Assembly: GCA_022316685.1 (NCBI GenBank) | Contig: JAKJHU010000005.1 | Coordinates: forward strand, 11,076,707-11,140,706 | Direction: 5' to 3' | From: Progne subis subis | Lineage: Eukaryota; Chordata; Aves; Passeriformes; Hirundinidae | DNA: 64,000 nt | Shown here: positions 13,640-25,220 of the stretch, piece after piece | Numbering within the stretch: the first letter of the stretch is position 1 | Layout: each line of letters begins with the position of its first letter | The notes under the pieces: model-generated | Databases searched by the model: none | Seen by the model: only the letters and a program-made list of their open reading frames with translations | What the model was told of the DNA's origin: nothing | Translations under genes and position numbers: made by a program

Positions 13640-14345
13640 TGGAACGTCGGAACTACGAGCCCCATTGGCTGGCACTAATCTCACAGAAAAGTCCAGTCAG
13701 CCCATTTTCCTCGTGAACTAGACAGTCACCCTACAAAGGATGGGTTGCCAAGAAGATGGACAGAAGACAGGGGATAGATTTCAGAGAAAAAATGAAAGAT
13801 CGATGTGGAATTAGACGCAAGCAGATCGTGTCCATGCAAGTAAAGAGAGATGCAGGGAAGTTAGGGTTTGGACCAGGTCCGTACGTGCGTTCAGGGCTGA
13901 GGTGGAAGTAAGAAGGGCTCTGGGCAGCGTCACTGCCACGCATTACGAGAGGTAACCCTGCCTTTGCTTTGTTCTTAGAGCCTCGCAGAGAAGTCAGGGA
14001 TACCTCTCACATGTCATATTTTCCAGGGGGAGGGCAGCCAGGAAAACACTCTAGCTGGTATTCAGAGCAAGCAAGCCTGTGAATCAGGACAGCAACCTGA
14101 TTTTGCCTGTGCCACCTCCAGCGAGCCTGGGACGAGTCACCCGAGGAGTAACGCTGGAGAAAACGAAGCTGTAGCGCTGCAGTGTTCCAGCAGAGAGCAG
14201 CATCCGTACACGGAAAAGCGCTGCTTCCCCCCAGCCAGCGCGTCCTGCTCCCTCTCTTACAGAGCCCGGGAATATCACCCTTTCCTTCTCTCCGTAGTTC
14301 ATAGGTAAATGAACTTATCATCAGAACCTGAACGCTTAATAAAAC
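13640..14345. promoter_or_regulatory. CpG-retaining zone, possible regulatory element or weak CpG island
   Basis: CpG dinucleotides, scarce in the flanks, are frequent across this roughly 0.7 kb: by eye about 30 of them, in clusters such as gtccgtacgtgcg (about 13878) and the stretch at 14120-14250. GC content is about half. A CCATTGG (inverted CCAAT box) occurs near 13660. Two minus-strand open frames (13731-13943 and 14007-14321) overlap it but show no known domain. Retained CpGs suggest an unmethylated regulatory region or a young insertion that has not decayed; the sequence does not decide between them. Confidence 0.3.
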
Positions 14346-14604
14346 ATGGAACGGTATGATATTAAAAACGTTAAGCCAAGATTTAAGTTTACGTTTTAAA
14401 AATGAAAATTATCAGCAATGAAATAATCCAGATTCCAGAACCAAAGTTGAACTCTCTTCATGTCTTACATTCTGCATGTTTTACGACACAAGACAGTATT
14501 ATAACATTGATTACTGTGATGATTAAATATACATAGTTTAGGAATGGATAAATCATTCAATCCCAATCAGGGAGTAGAACTTCAGTTCAGAAGGTGTTGA
14601 TTGC

Positions 14605-14740
14605 AGAATCACAGAATATTCTGAACTGGAAGGGACCCCTAAGGATCATCGAGTTCAACTCTAAAGTGAATGGACCATAAAAGGATCAAACCCACAACCT
14701 TGGTATTATTGGTACCATGCTCAGACCAACACAACTAATC
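14605..14740 (-). mobile_element. tRNA-Ile-derived SINE with CR1 tail (TguSINE1-like)
   Basis: On the minus strand the element starts with GATTAGTTGTGTTGGTC and continues through ACCAATAATACCAAGG and GGTTTGATCC. This aligns along its length with tRNA-Ile(AAU), including the AATAA anticodon loop and a box B near-match (GGTTTGATCC at 14692-14683). It then joins a CR1 3' tail (GATGATCCTTAGGGGTCCC and ATTCTGTGATTCT on the minus strand, to 14605). This composite matches the SINE described in zebra finch as TguSINE1, mobilised by CR1. Box A is degraded and several tRNA positions have changed, so it is an old copy and not a functional tRNA gene. Confidence 0.85.
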
Positions 14741-17700
14741 CCAGTGTGTGTGTGCCTGTGTGCAAATAAAATTAACAAGTTCCAGCAGACACACATCTGA
14801 GCAGCATTGTTAACCACTTCTGGGGTCTTGGGTTTTAAAACATGGGGTGAAAAAACAGTCTGCCCATGCAAAAGCAGCTAAATTAGTGGTTCTTGGAGCT
14901 TAATCTTTTACATTTTTTATAAATCGTTGCAGTTTCATTGTCTTAGTAAACTAATTTTGTTGCATTAATGTAAGCTACTGTAGGAAATTTGCCCATGTTG
15001 AGAGGCTGAGCTGCACTAGGACTCTGTTTATCTGCGCTATCCCTTCCTTCTAGGTGTCCCTTTGTCTGAATTTATGTCTTTACAACATGATACTGCTTAG
15101 CTTCATGAGCAGGGTGGTGTGATTCACTATAAAGATTCTGAAAGACCAGCAAGTAGATTGGACGGTCCAGCCACAATTCAGAGGTAATTAATCTACAAGG
15201 CTGCTACCCTTTCCAAAAAAAAAAAAAAAATTACAAGTGTGATTAGGAGAACATGAGTGAGCTTGGGAATTGATGCTACATAAACAGAAGTTCAAGAGAC
15301 TTCTGGAAGCAACAACCGTGTTTTAAGATGCTGAATTAATCTCTCAACTTCTAGAGTGCACCAGTGACTGTGGGAGACCCACCTGCTCTTCATAGATGTA
15401 ATTCATGGTAATGAGTAGAGAATGGCTGAGCAGAAAACAAATTTGTGAATTTTGTGTATGGTTTGTGTCACGCTGACTATCAGACTGATCTTGTGGGTTT
15501 TGCCATGCTGACAAATGATAAACCAGTAACACGGAAATGAGAATATGGCTTAAGACATATTTCTGCTCTGTGTCTTTTTGACAAAAAAGATATTGACATG
15601 AAAAACCCTCAAAAATTAAATTACCTGTGCAGGCAACACTTCAGCAATCAGAAAAATAAAGATGTACACACTTCTAGTTTATTTACAAGTCTTTCTCTGA
15701 GATGAGAGAAAAAACCCAAACCAACAAAACATAAGCAAACAAACAAACAAAAAACAAACCCAAGCCCAATACCACAACCCCATAAAAAACCAAAAGCCTC
15801 CTTAAAGTCCCCCAAACCCAAATTAAACTACCAAATTAAACAGATCAAAACAAAACAACGGTTATACCCACCTAATTAATTCTGTTGAAAAACAAGGGTT
15901 TAATAGTAAACCAGTGATACTTTCTTCATAGTCCTGCACCACTGAGTTAATGTGATAAAATTACAGCTGATTTTAATGTGAACAGTTTTGTACAAACTTT
16001 GAAAAGTCAGGGTTCAAGGATGTATAGAAAAGGGAAAATTAGAAGTTAATTGAAAAAAAAACATGTTGCAGAAAGATGGGCACAAAAAACCTGCAGAAAG
16101 AAAATGGAAAAATAAAGCAAATAAAAAGGGGAGAAAAAAGGGATGAAATAAAAAGCTGACAAATTTTGACTTCATACATTGTGAAATGTAGACATTTATC
16201 ATAAATACTTATATCTATGTAACTCAAAAACCACATCCATTTCATTGCATTTTTCAGTTGAAAATGATTATGGTTTAAGTGTGTAGTATTTGCAACCTAA
16301 TCTTCAAAGTAATTTTAAATCCCCCAGGAATGATAAAAGTAAAACACTGCCTATTTGCTTTTTTCATACTTCGGTGCTCCCTCCCTGTACCTTACTTTTC
16401 CTTGTACAAAAACTTCAGTTAAAAAACCGGAAAAACTGTCATGTCAAATGTCAGACTTTTTAAAGGCGCTCCTGCTTTGAATGTCACAGAAAAGCATACC
16501 CCCAAGTGCTCATCTGACTTGGTCCATTAAAAATTATCATTGAAATTGGTTACATCAAAATACCTGCATGATGCAACATGACCTTCCTTTTTTCTCCTTC
16601 TGCATTTCAAAGTCTCTTACATTTCCCCAGTCCTTCCAGCTGCCCCAGTGACTCCATCCCTCACTGACACTTGTCTTCCCTCTCATCTGCTCTCAGCCTG
16701 GGTAAGACTGGCCACACATCTCAACTGCAGAAAACTCCACAGATGTTTGATAAGCTTGCCACATGGAAGGCATATCCGAAATTTTTGATAGGTAAGGGAT
16801 AATTTTGAAAGGCTGACTCCTTTAAAAGAGGCAGAAATAGCATAGTGAAAAACAAAATTGAGACACATCAGTATACATGCAGAAAATTCTACACCAGCAG
16901 AAAAGGAGAGAAAAAGAAAGGAACACTTCTGATAAACCTACTTATCATTCTTAGCAGAATACTTGGCAAGAAATACTGGATGTTGTGCTACCCACAGAGG
17001 CTTTTGTGAAAGACATGGTCTTACTGATATCTTGTTTTTACTTTAACCTCAGTAATGGCAGAGATTGTATCAGAAAGTTTTAAAAGCAAAATAGAGGTTA
17101 GATCCATTTTCGATACTCCAAATTAAAAGAATAAATGAATCACCCAACTGTAGTTAATGGGCAATTAACATAATTCTGGTCTGGTGTAGCTGAAAGATAA
17201 TGAAAAAGCTGATTGCAAATGAACCAGCAGTAATGTGGGAGGTCATAATAGTCCCATAACTCTGAATGAGAAACCAATTTCTCCTCTAACACTTGGCGCT
17301 TTGATTGGTGAAGGGCTTTATCATACTATGAAATTTACCCGTGATAGTATGAGACATTAAAAAAGGTTCTGCTGTGTAAATGGTGGATGGCTGACAGAAC
17401 AGGTATCTTGAGCTGCTGCATGAGCCTGTAGTAGCTATCATAAACTAGAGGGTAATTAGAAGTGCAGTGGTGAATAGAGAGGAGAGGAGCATATATCTGA
17501 GTAATGAGCTCACAACTGTACTACAGCAGGGCAACAACCCACCAGGGGAAATGCAGCAGGGCGTCAGACGCTGTTCCAGCCTGGAGACTGGATGTGCTGA
17601 TGCCCTCTAACTCGTCCCACCTCCTGGATACAGTGTAATATCTTCTTTGTGCTCAATTTCTTCTTACTTAAAGAAGGGGTAATGGGGTGGGATGAATTCC

Positions 17701-18577
17701 ACCCACAATGCTTCTCTCCACTTGCCATCTATGTCCTGATCCTATTAAAACTTAAGATCTTGTTCAGCAAACTGTCATCAGATAAAGTAAATTACATTTA
17801 ATGCCAGTGGTAATGCTCTCAAAATCAAGAGAACCATTGTGTCTAAGGCAAGGACCGTCTCTTTTCATAGAATTTTAAGTAAATCTATATTTAGCCCCTT
17901 TGTGGCTTTTGAGGGGGAAAAAAAGGTAATCATGTTAGAACACTGTAATGGTAAATGAATCTACATCCTAGCAGCAGATGGCACATTAATAGAGTACAGA
18001 CACACGCACACAAAAAAGAACTAACCCTTAAAAATGTATTTTTTTCCCTTGGTATTTTTCATCACTCTTTCCTCTGTCTTTTCTACCAGGCTGAATAAAA
18101 TGATGGTAGATTTAACAGAGAGGACTTATTCCTACTGCTATATTTATATCATGACAAATCAATAGGTTATTGCTGCATTGTGCAAAATAGAAAAGTAAAT
18201 AGATAAAGTGACAGTGCTTAACACTCATAAATACTTAGCATAACATTTTAGCTGCATGGATTATGAACGACCTTTTTGGGGAGATTTTTACATCACCTTT
18301 CTCACCCCTGTCCTGTTGCTAACGTGAGCCACAGAAGTCACTAAGGCACGTGAGATGACTGGATCTCCTTGCTGTGTAGAGATGCATGCAGCTCTGTCAC
18401 AGGAGCACCAATGCAGATGCCTCCAAGCAGTGAGTGCTGTAGCAGACACCTGTAGTCCCTTCACACTGAGCAGAACACCCATCTTTGTGATGTCCATCAA
18501 GTAGCAGAGGACTGGGTTCAACATGGAAAAAGCACATATACCAGGGAAAGTATTACAAAACCTGCTGTCTAGCCATC
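14741..18577. other. Intergenic, AT-rich, no gene seen
   Basis: No convincing exon. It contains a short TG run right after the SINE (14744-14753), an A16 run near 15215-15230, and an A/C-rich low-complexity stretch at about 15710-15800. A 9-bp perfect inverted repeat (tcatactat at 17321 and atagtatga at 17344) is also present. Open frames are of 60-80 residues and uninformative. Confidence 0.6.
15710..15800. repeat. A/C-rich low-complexity tract
   Basis: Runs of A interrupted by C (aaacccaaaccaacaaaac, aaacaaacaaacaaa) on the plus strand with almost no G or T. It is one of four such tracts in the window, all A/C-rich on the same strand. Confidence 0.8.
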
Positions 18578-18697
18578 AAACAAAACAAAACAAAACAAAA
18601 CAAAACAAAACAAAACAAAACAAAACAAAACAAAAAACCCCCCAAACAAACAAACAAAAAAAACCCCAAAAAACACCACAACAAAAACAAAAAACCA
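18578..18697. repeat. (CAAAA)n microsatellite grading into A/C-rich tract
   Basis: About eleven perfect copies of CAAAA at 18580-18634, followed by irregular A/C sequence with CAAA units to 18697. It lies about 100 bases upstream of an old LINE remnant. The overlapping 90-residue open frame is an artefact of the repeat. Confidence 0.92.
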
Positions 18698-18799
18698 CTT
18701 CCCAGATGGTGTTCCGAGAAATACTTGTAATAACTCTGAAGATATTATATTTGTCAGCTTACAAAATTATTAATAGCCTAAGAAAGAGCAGGTAATAAC

Positions 18800-20070
18800 T
18801 TTGACAAACTTGGGAAAGTCAACATGGATTTTATAATGGACAGTCTTCTCTTCCAAATTTATAGAATTCTCTGAGGAGATCAATGTGTATGGATGGTGTT
18901 AATTCAGTTGGTTTAATTTACTTGGATTTCCAAAGGTCTCCTTAAAAAATCCTTCATAAGAAGTTTATAAGAAACCTGAGCAGTGATGAGATAAAGGGAA
19001 AGGTCCCCACATGTATGAGAAACTGTTTAATGGAGAGGAAACAGAGGAAAAGTGAATTAATAATTTTTACAATAGAGTGTGTTTCACTCTTGCAGTTCCT
19101 GTGGAATCTGAGCTGGCAACTGGGATAGTCACTGTATTCATAAGTTATTTGAGAGCGTGGGTGAATAGGGAATTCAGGAAGTTTGATGAGGATACTAAGC
19201 TGTTCAAGATAGCAAGGGCAAGCAGCGACCAAGTAAACCTACAGAGGAACGTTATGAGTCTGAGTGACTGGGCAATTAAGTGACAAATGAAATTCACTGT
19301 AGATAAATGGGAAGCAATGCACATGGGAAAACCAATTCTAACTCCACATATTAATATGATGGAGTTGATCATTACTACTTAGGAGATAGATCTGGGGTTA
19401 TGACAGATAGTCCTACGAAATGTCAACCTGATGCTTAATAGCAGTCACGAAGGCAAGTCAAATGTTAGAAAACATTAGGAAATAAATGAAGAACAAAACA
19501 GAGAACATCACTGTGCTGCTACAGAAAACCATCACTCAACCCCACGCTGAATAGTGTGTCAGGTCCCCTTTTTTTTCAAAAATGATACAGGTAAAACAGA
19601 AAATTTCAGAGAAAAGCAACAAAAATGATCAAAGCGGTAAAGCAGCCATCATATTAAGGAAAGCCACTCAGCAACTACAACAGGAGCTGCTAGCACACGT
19701 TATCCTGAAAAGAAGGATGACCTGTAAGAATATGACAGAAATCTGAGAAATCATGAACACAAAGAGAAGGAGGGATCTTGATTCTTCCTGCATGAAAACT
19801 AGGGAACATCAAATGAAGATATTAAGAACCATATTTAAAACAAACGCAGTGGTAGATGTGTAAAAATAATTTCCTGATACTGTGGATGCATAGACTGAAA
19901 GGGGAAACTAAGCAAGTAGATTGGTCATGAGCTGAGAGTCATGAAAATGCAATGACCACCTCTATTCAGGATAAACACAGCCGAAGTTTGGAAAGCAGCA
20001 AGGGCAAGTATCATGCAGAAATAGGTGCTGAATCTTCGGCCTTACTAGTAATGGCTCTTAATATGATCTT
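18800..20070 (+). mobile_element. Old CR1/L3-like LINE ORF2 remnant
   Basis: Plus-strand translation in broken frames shows reverse-transcriptase-type blocks. A DFQ/KAF-like segment (ctt gga ttt cca aag gtc tcc) lies near 18921. An FDEDTKLFK stretch near 19178 continues as LSDWAIK, then QMKFTVDKWEAMHMGK near 19290; this is the order D-DTKL...W...KF...K----H-G seen in CR1 and L3 ORF2. Further on, AACAAAAATGATCAAAG (about 19618) and AGGGAACATCAAATGAAG (about 19800) match later parts of CR1/L3 consensus elements. Stops and frameshifts interrupt it throughout, and no 5' end or intact 3' repeat is seen. It is an ancient, dead copy. Confidence 0.75.
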
Positions 20071-20726
20071 ACATTTTTCTAAAATATCGCTGCACCTGGG
20101 ATATTCAAAATGCGGCTGATTAACCAAGACTAGGGAACGAATAACACACGTATTGTACAATTCAGACAAATAGTGGATATCTCGAACTTCCTGTCAATAC
20201 ACATTAAGGATAACTAGTCCTGGCAGAAGGCAATGCACACATTACAGAGGTAGCCCCTGTAAGAAAATTATATCATTTCAGATATTTATTCTTGACTCAA
20301 ATGAATAAATTTATTTTCTTTGATTACTTTAACAGACCATTTCTTATTTGAGAGGGACAGACTTTTCCTCCTTCTGCTCTCAAAGGAATTATGACAGAAA
20401 TCACCTTATCTAGTGATCTGGGACTATTTGCTAGGATCTCCAATAATTTTCCAGTGTAGTCGCTACCTTAAAGGAATACCTATACTTTGTTCACTACAAT
20501 GAAATCTGAATTATTTCAGATAATGATGCCAACTGGGAAAGAAGAAAAGGATCTAAATTTGAAAGAAGGCTGGGAAGGCAGGGTGGCTATATAAAAGAGA
20601 CTTAAATAAACTGCTATAAAGACGGCATCAGCAGATGGAGCTGTTACTTACACTCTTCTAAATTCTTCTTTGCATGCAAGTACCCTCTCAGATTTAAGAC
20701 TTTATATATCACATAATTTTGTGAAA

Positions 20727-20874
20727 TGCTTTCTGTGTTCCAGACTACAGAAAGCAGCAGGAGAGTTTGCTCTCCAGTGCCTCTACCAGAGCTGCAATTC
20801 TGGGAACTCTCTGCTGCTTTCTCGAGACTTCTGAATAAAGACAACACCTGAACCCTCGGCTGCTCTTTATTCAG
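20727..20874. repeat. Cluster of inverted repeats with hairpin potential
   Basis: Several perfect or near-perfect arms are packed into 150 bases. TGCTTTCTG (20727-20735) pairs with CAGAAAGCA (20748-20756). GGAGAG (20760-20765) pairs with CTCTCC (20770-20775) across a 4-base loop. GAAAGCAGCAGGAGAG (from 20750) pairs with CTCTCTGCTGCTTTC (20807-20821) with one unpaired base. CTGAATAAAG (20831-20840) pairs with CTTTATTCAG (20865-20874). The pairings compete with each other. No RNA family is recognised. Confidence 0.6.
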
Positions 20875-22867
20875 AGACTATTACGTGACAGTGGAAATAA
20901 AGTATCCTGCACAAGGATTACACCCTGATTGCACCCTGCAATGGTAAGCTCCCCTGCAGGGCTCTAACACTGAAGGTTGCTTTGGCAGAAAGAGAAGCAG
21001 TTACAGCTGATCCACACATAACCTTATCGATTGTATCTCTCCTCTTCCAGGCTTTCCAGAACTGTGCTTGAGATGGGAGCCTCTCTGCCATTTTTCTTGC
21101 TGTAGATCTGCTTATTCTTTCTGTTATCAGTGCTCCCAATATGCATTATCTCTGTACATTACCAGCCACAACAAAGCCAGAAGAAGAAAAGCTTTCCCTG
21201 TAAAATATTTAACTTAAAACCCCAGTTATCTGATCAAACCGTTAGGTCTGTCCCAGGGAAGAGAGCAACCTTCGGTTTATTGCCCACAAAGGAGCCTATT
21301 CTTATTAATCAAGGCACCTCAGCACCTTATTCAGTGAAAAGCCATGCTTGGTGAAATTGGCCTGATTGCTGCCTCTGTGGGCTGGTGTGAGGGAGACTGT
21401 ATTTTAGAGAGGCTATCACAACCTTGGCAAAAATTGTCTCCTCTTCATTAAATTCTCGCCTGTACCAGACGTTATCACAAGGCTTTAAATTCCACTTTGG
21501 AATTCTATTTTTAGAGCTCAAGTGGGATTTATACGGTGCTCCGACCTAACACGAGCTCCCTGCACAAGGCTGCATTTAGCCTTGCATGCACTCGCTGCTG
21601 AAACTGCTGACTCTAATAAATTGAGAAGGGCTTGCTCTACATATGTCTAATAAGCTCCTATGTACCTGAAATGTAGGACTTCCATGATGGCTTTAATTTC
21701 ACCAAATGCTTGTAACAGTAAAGATGACAGATTATCTTTCTAAGTTCACCTTCCTTATCAGCAATGCTTGTACTTCTTTAATGCCTGTTACAGAAAATTA
21801 CTAAACCTTTGTTTTAAGAATAAATGAAATAAGATTCCCAGATTTTTAACGGCTAAGGAAAAATTGCCATTTCAGCCTGGTCTATGATCATGCTATAGTC
21901 AGCCCTGTTTCCCTTCACTTGCATAAATTTTGAACTGTTGGCCAACTTAAACAAATAGATAGAAGAGCACAGGGGAAGAGGTCTCATGGATATTAAAATC
22001 CTCTGGGCTTCATTAGGTAGAGGAGAAAGAGTACTAATATCCCAGTGACAGAAATGTACTGAACCTGTATTAGACAGTAGAGAAGGCAGGCAAGAGCAGA
22101 CAAAGACATAAATATAATAGAAAATAAGATGCTTTTGATTCGGTTGCTCATGGATAACATATTAATGTGAGGGAACAGATACACAGGAGATCAATGCGTA
22201 TCATTGTGAGACCTGTGTGCTCACAGTGTTGTTAATGTTCTGTGCTTTGATGTTTGTTGCTTCAGCTTCAGGTGCAAACGGGGCAGCCATAAATGGAGCC
22301 CTTTAATATAAAAATATGGATTGAAAAATCAGTCCTGAGTGTCTTGCCCAAATTCAACCAGTAATGGGAACAATTATATATGTTGCTTCAAACTGTCTGG
22401 CCCTGATAAATTTCCGTTCAAAGCCTGGCTGGGGTAATGAAAAATATTCCCAAGATGGTCTCAATTTCATAACTACACAGTAGATATAAGCAAAAAAATC
22501 CCCCAAAACAAAACACCAAATGAAGCCAAACAACTCACAGTAGTAGAATAAAGCAATGAAGAATGACAAAACAGATGAAGAAATCCACAATGTGTTCGCT
22601 TGTGCCTCACAGTAATTAATGCTTTTTGAGATATTAGATAAACTTTTCTTTGTTGTAATAGAAACAGATTTCCCAGATCTCCTATTTCAGCTCTCAAGCT
22701 CCACCTTTTTTCAGCTTTGTCTGAAATTAACCACATTTTCTACCACTTTAATAAACGTGGAATACAATTTGGAAATTATCTGTTTGCATCAGCACTGGCA
22801 AAGAACAATAGCTCAAATTTTGAGAGTCAAGGCTTCAATAATAAGGCCTGATTTTCTTAGCAATCAG

Positions 22868-22913
22868 ATGCATACACACGCGTACACACACATACACACA
22901 CGCACACACACCA
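22868..22913. repeat. (CA)n-type microsatellite, imperfect
   Basis: Alternating CA units interrupted by TA and CG (acacacgcgtacacacac...). Ordinary simple repeat in intergenic sequence. Confidence 0.88.
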
Positions 22914-24969
22914 CATGTCTTTGTGAATAGGGCCCAAAACAGCTGCAACCTTCCAGAAATTAATTGGATTCTGGATCATTTGCATTTTTATATAGTTTAC
23001 CAACAAAAGATGGAGATAGCAAGTTTATTAATGTGAAAAAAGAGAGACAAAGAGAGAGAGGGAGGGAAAGTGAACGTTTTGGTTGAGCCACTAATCCAAA
23101 TTTTAATACACACAGTGCCTATTCACCTTATAATACTGCAGCAGATCCTCCAAGGTGGAAATTGATATGCAGGTCTAAACTGCAGGCAGCTGTTAAGGAC
23201 TCCTACTGATGCCTAGGGCCTTTACAGTTCCTCATCTGGGTAGACATTATGATTTGATAATGGCCATATTCAGACAACACCCAAGGCAATTCTAGGATTT
23301 GCTGTCACAATAGACACACTGAAAATAAAGTCAGTGTAAATAGATTAAGAAATTGACAGAATAACAAGGCAGAAAGAATTAGAATGAATACACAAATGGC
23401 AGATGACAACTCAATGTATTGTGATGCAGAGCTGGGATAAGGAAAGTGGAGCTGGAGGATTTATCTGCTGCCAGTATGCCTTCAACCTGCTTCCTGCTTG
23501 TATGGATGCCTATTTCACTGAGAAGTGAAATCTTTATTAGAAGATTTCTTATCTCCCTTGCTGCCCACTGAAAAACTTCCTTTCCATTCAGCTGGAAGTG
23601 AAAGCTCCTGAAAGCTCCTAATCCGGAGGTGTCCAAGACATCATTTCCCTAGGGAATAGGAAGAAAATTATGACTCAATATTCAGAGGAGAGAATGACCC
23701 TCAACTCCTATGGGAGCTGATATGAACACTGGGTGACAAGGTGGTAAGCAGAACATTATTCTATGTGATTAATTTACTAATTTCTTAGAACTGTGCTGAG
23801 GTATATGTGAGGTTTAGTGCATGAACTCTTCTGTGGAATCCCTTATTAGATGTTTTTTAGGGTAGCAATAAACTGATGGAATTTCATTTATTTACTTTTA
23901 TCACGATTCAATTGCAACTTCATCTCTGCCAAAAACAGCTCCTAGCTCTGCTCACCCTAGCTTAAAAACCCGAATCATACCAGAGTAAAGAAGGTATCAG
24001 ACCAGTTCCTGAAATATGGAATGTGACTTCATGTGCAGAATAACTGTGGATAGTGAATGGTTTATTGGTTGGTCTCTGTATGATAGACCCAGAGCATGTG
24101 CAGAGATGGAATATCAGCAGTGACACCTCCAGTAGGCTGCTAGGTGAAGAGACTAAAGCTGCTGTAACACTGAAAATGAAACTCAGTGCTGTGTTAGTGC
24201 TCAGCTGCATAAGGATGTTATGAACTTCAGTTCTGTGTTGGTGCAGTAAGTGCTTCCTGAGTCTGACAGACCTGATGCACAGCTTTTCTCTGGAACCAAA
24301 TCTGGGCGGGAGCACACAGGAAGGCAAAGCAGTAGCATTGCACAGGCCTGGCTGTAGCACCAGAAGGCTGGAGACACCATATAGCCATAAAATGCTGTCT
24401 AATTTGACTGTGTTGGAGATTTGGGCAAGATTGGACACCAGGGAGACACTGGAGTAAAAGGTGCTGCTGGGAGGAAGGAAGGAGTAACTGTCCCCCTGGG
24501 GCTAGATGAGCAGGAAGATGGACCCTTGACTATCCAGCCCAGCTCCACCTTTTTCTTCAAGCCCGTTCCTATTTACTTATTTTGCTAAAAGCACTGAGAA
24601 GCCGTGAGATAGCTCTTGTGTTTGAACAACACAAATCCCAAACTCTCAGTGCAGAGTATTCAACCAATACATCTCGAGTAATCTGGAAGGAGCTTAGACT
24701 CATTTTAGTAAAATACTTAGTTTGCTTGACTTCATGGGAATTAACCCAGTGCTTGAATGTGTTGGATCAGGGAAAAAATTATATGTGTTTTGCCTAAATA
24801 ATAATGAAATATTTTATGACTTTATATGTGCTTATTACCTTATGTGGATCTTTTGAATGTAATAGTTCTATCAAAATCTGAAACACTATGCAGTGGAACA
24901 ACTTCGAACTTTAATTTCCTTACCTCATTTTCTTTCCTCCTGCCACATTTCTTTTGCCCAGTAAGAGGT

Positions 24970-25220
24970 CTCCATGACTTTCCTACATTTTCTCCATGAT
25001 TTTTCTACCTTTCCTACATTTTCTGTTTGTTTTTCTTTTTTTCTTCTGCAAAAAGTTTGACCAAGTCTTCTATATAAACTTTGATCACAGTCCCCACTTG
25101 AAACACTTTTTTTTTTTTCTTTTTACTTGTTCATTTGTTTTTCTCTTTGCTTTTTTCCTTTGGGTGTTATTTTCATTCTTCTTTCTCTGGGTGTTATCAA
25201 CCACTTCTGTTTAATGCGCT
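24970..25220. repeat. Pyrimidine-rich low-complexity stretch
   Basis: The plus strand is dominated by T and C for about 250 bases, with T runs up to about ten (near 25108) and repeated TTTTCTTTT and CTTTCTCTGGGTGTTAT-like words; tgggtgttat occurs twice near 25161 and 25187. The phenylalanine-rich open frame here follows from base composition. Confidence 0.75.

Noticed and set aside
14670..14740. A tRNA-Ile gene
   Set aside because: The tRNA similarity is clear, but it is fused to a CR1 tail with several stem positions mutated and box A degraded, so it is a SINE head and not a working tRNA gene.
17321..17352. 9-bp inverted repeat with 14-base spacer as DNA-transposon ends or an operator
   Set aside because: Arms this short occur by chance in AT-rich DNA, and there is no target duplication or internal sequence to support a mobile element.
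23962..24438. Minus-strand open frame of 158 residues
   Set aside because: The longest frame in ordinary intergenic sequence, but with no recognisable domain, no conserved motif and no splice-linked partner. Compatible with chance in a window this size.
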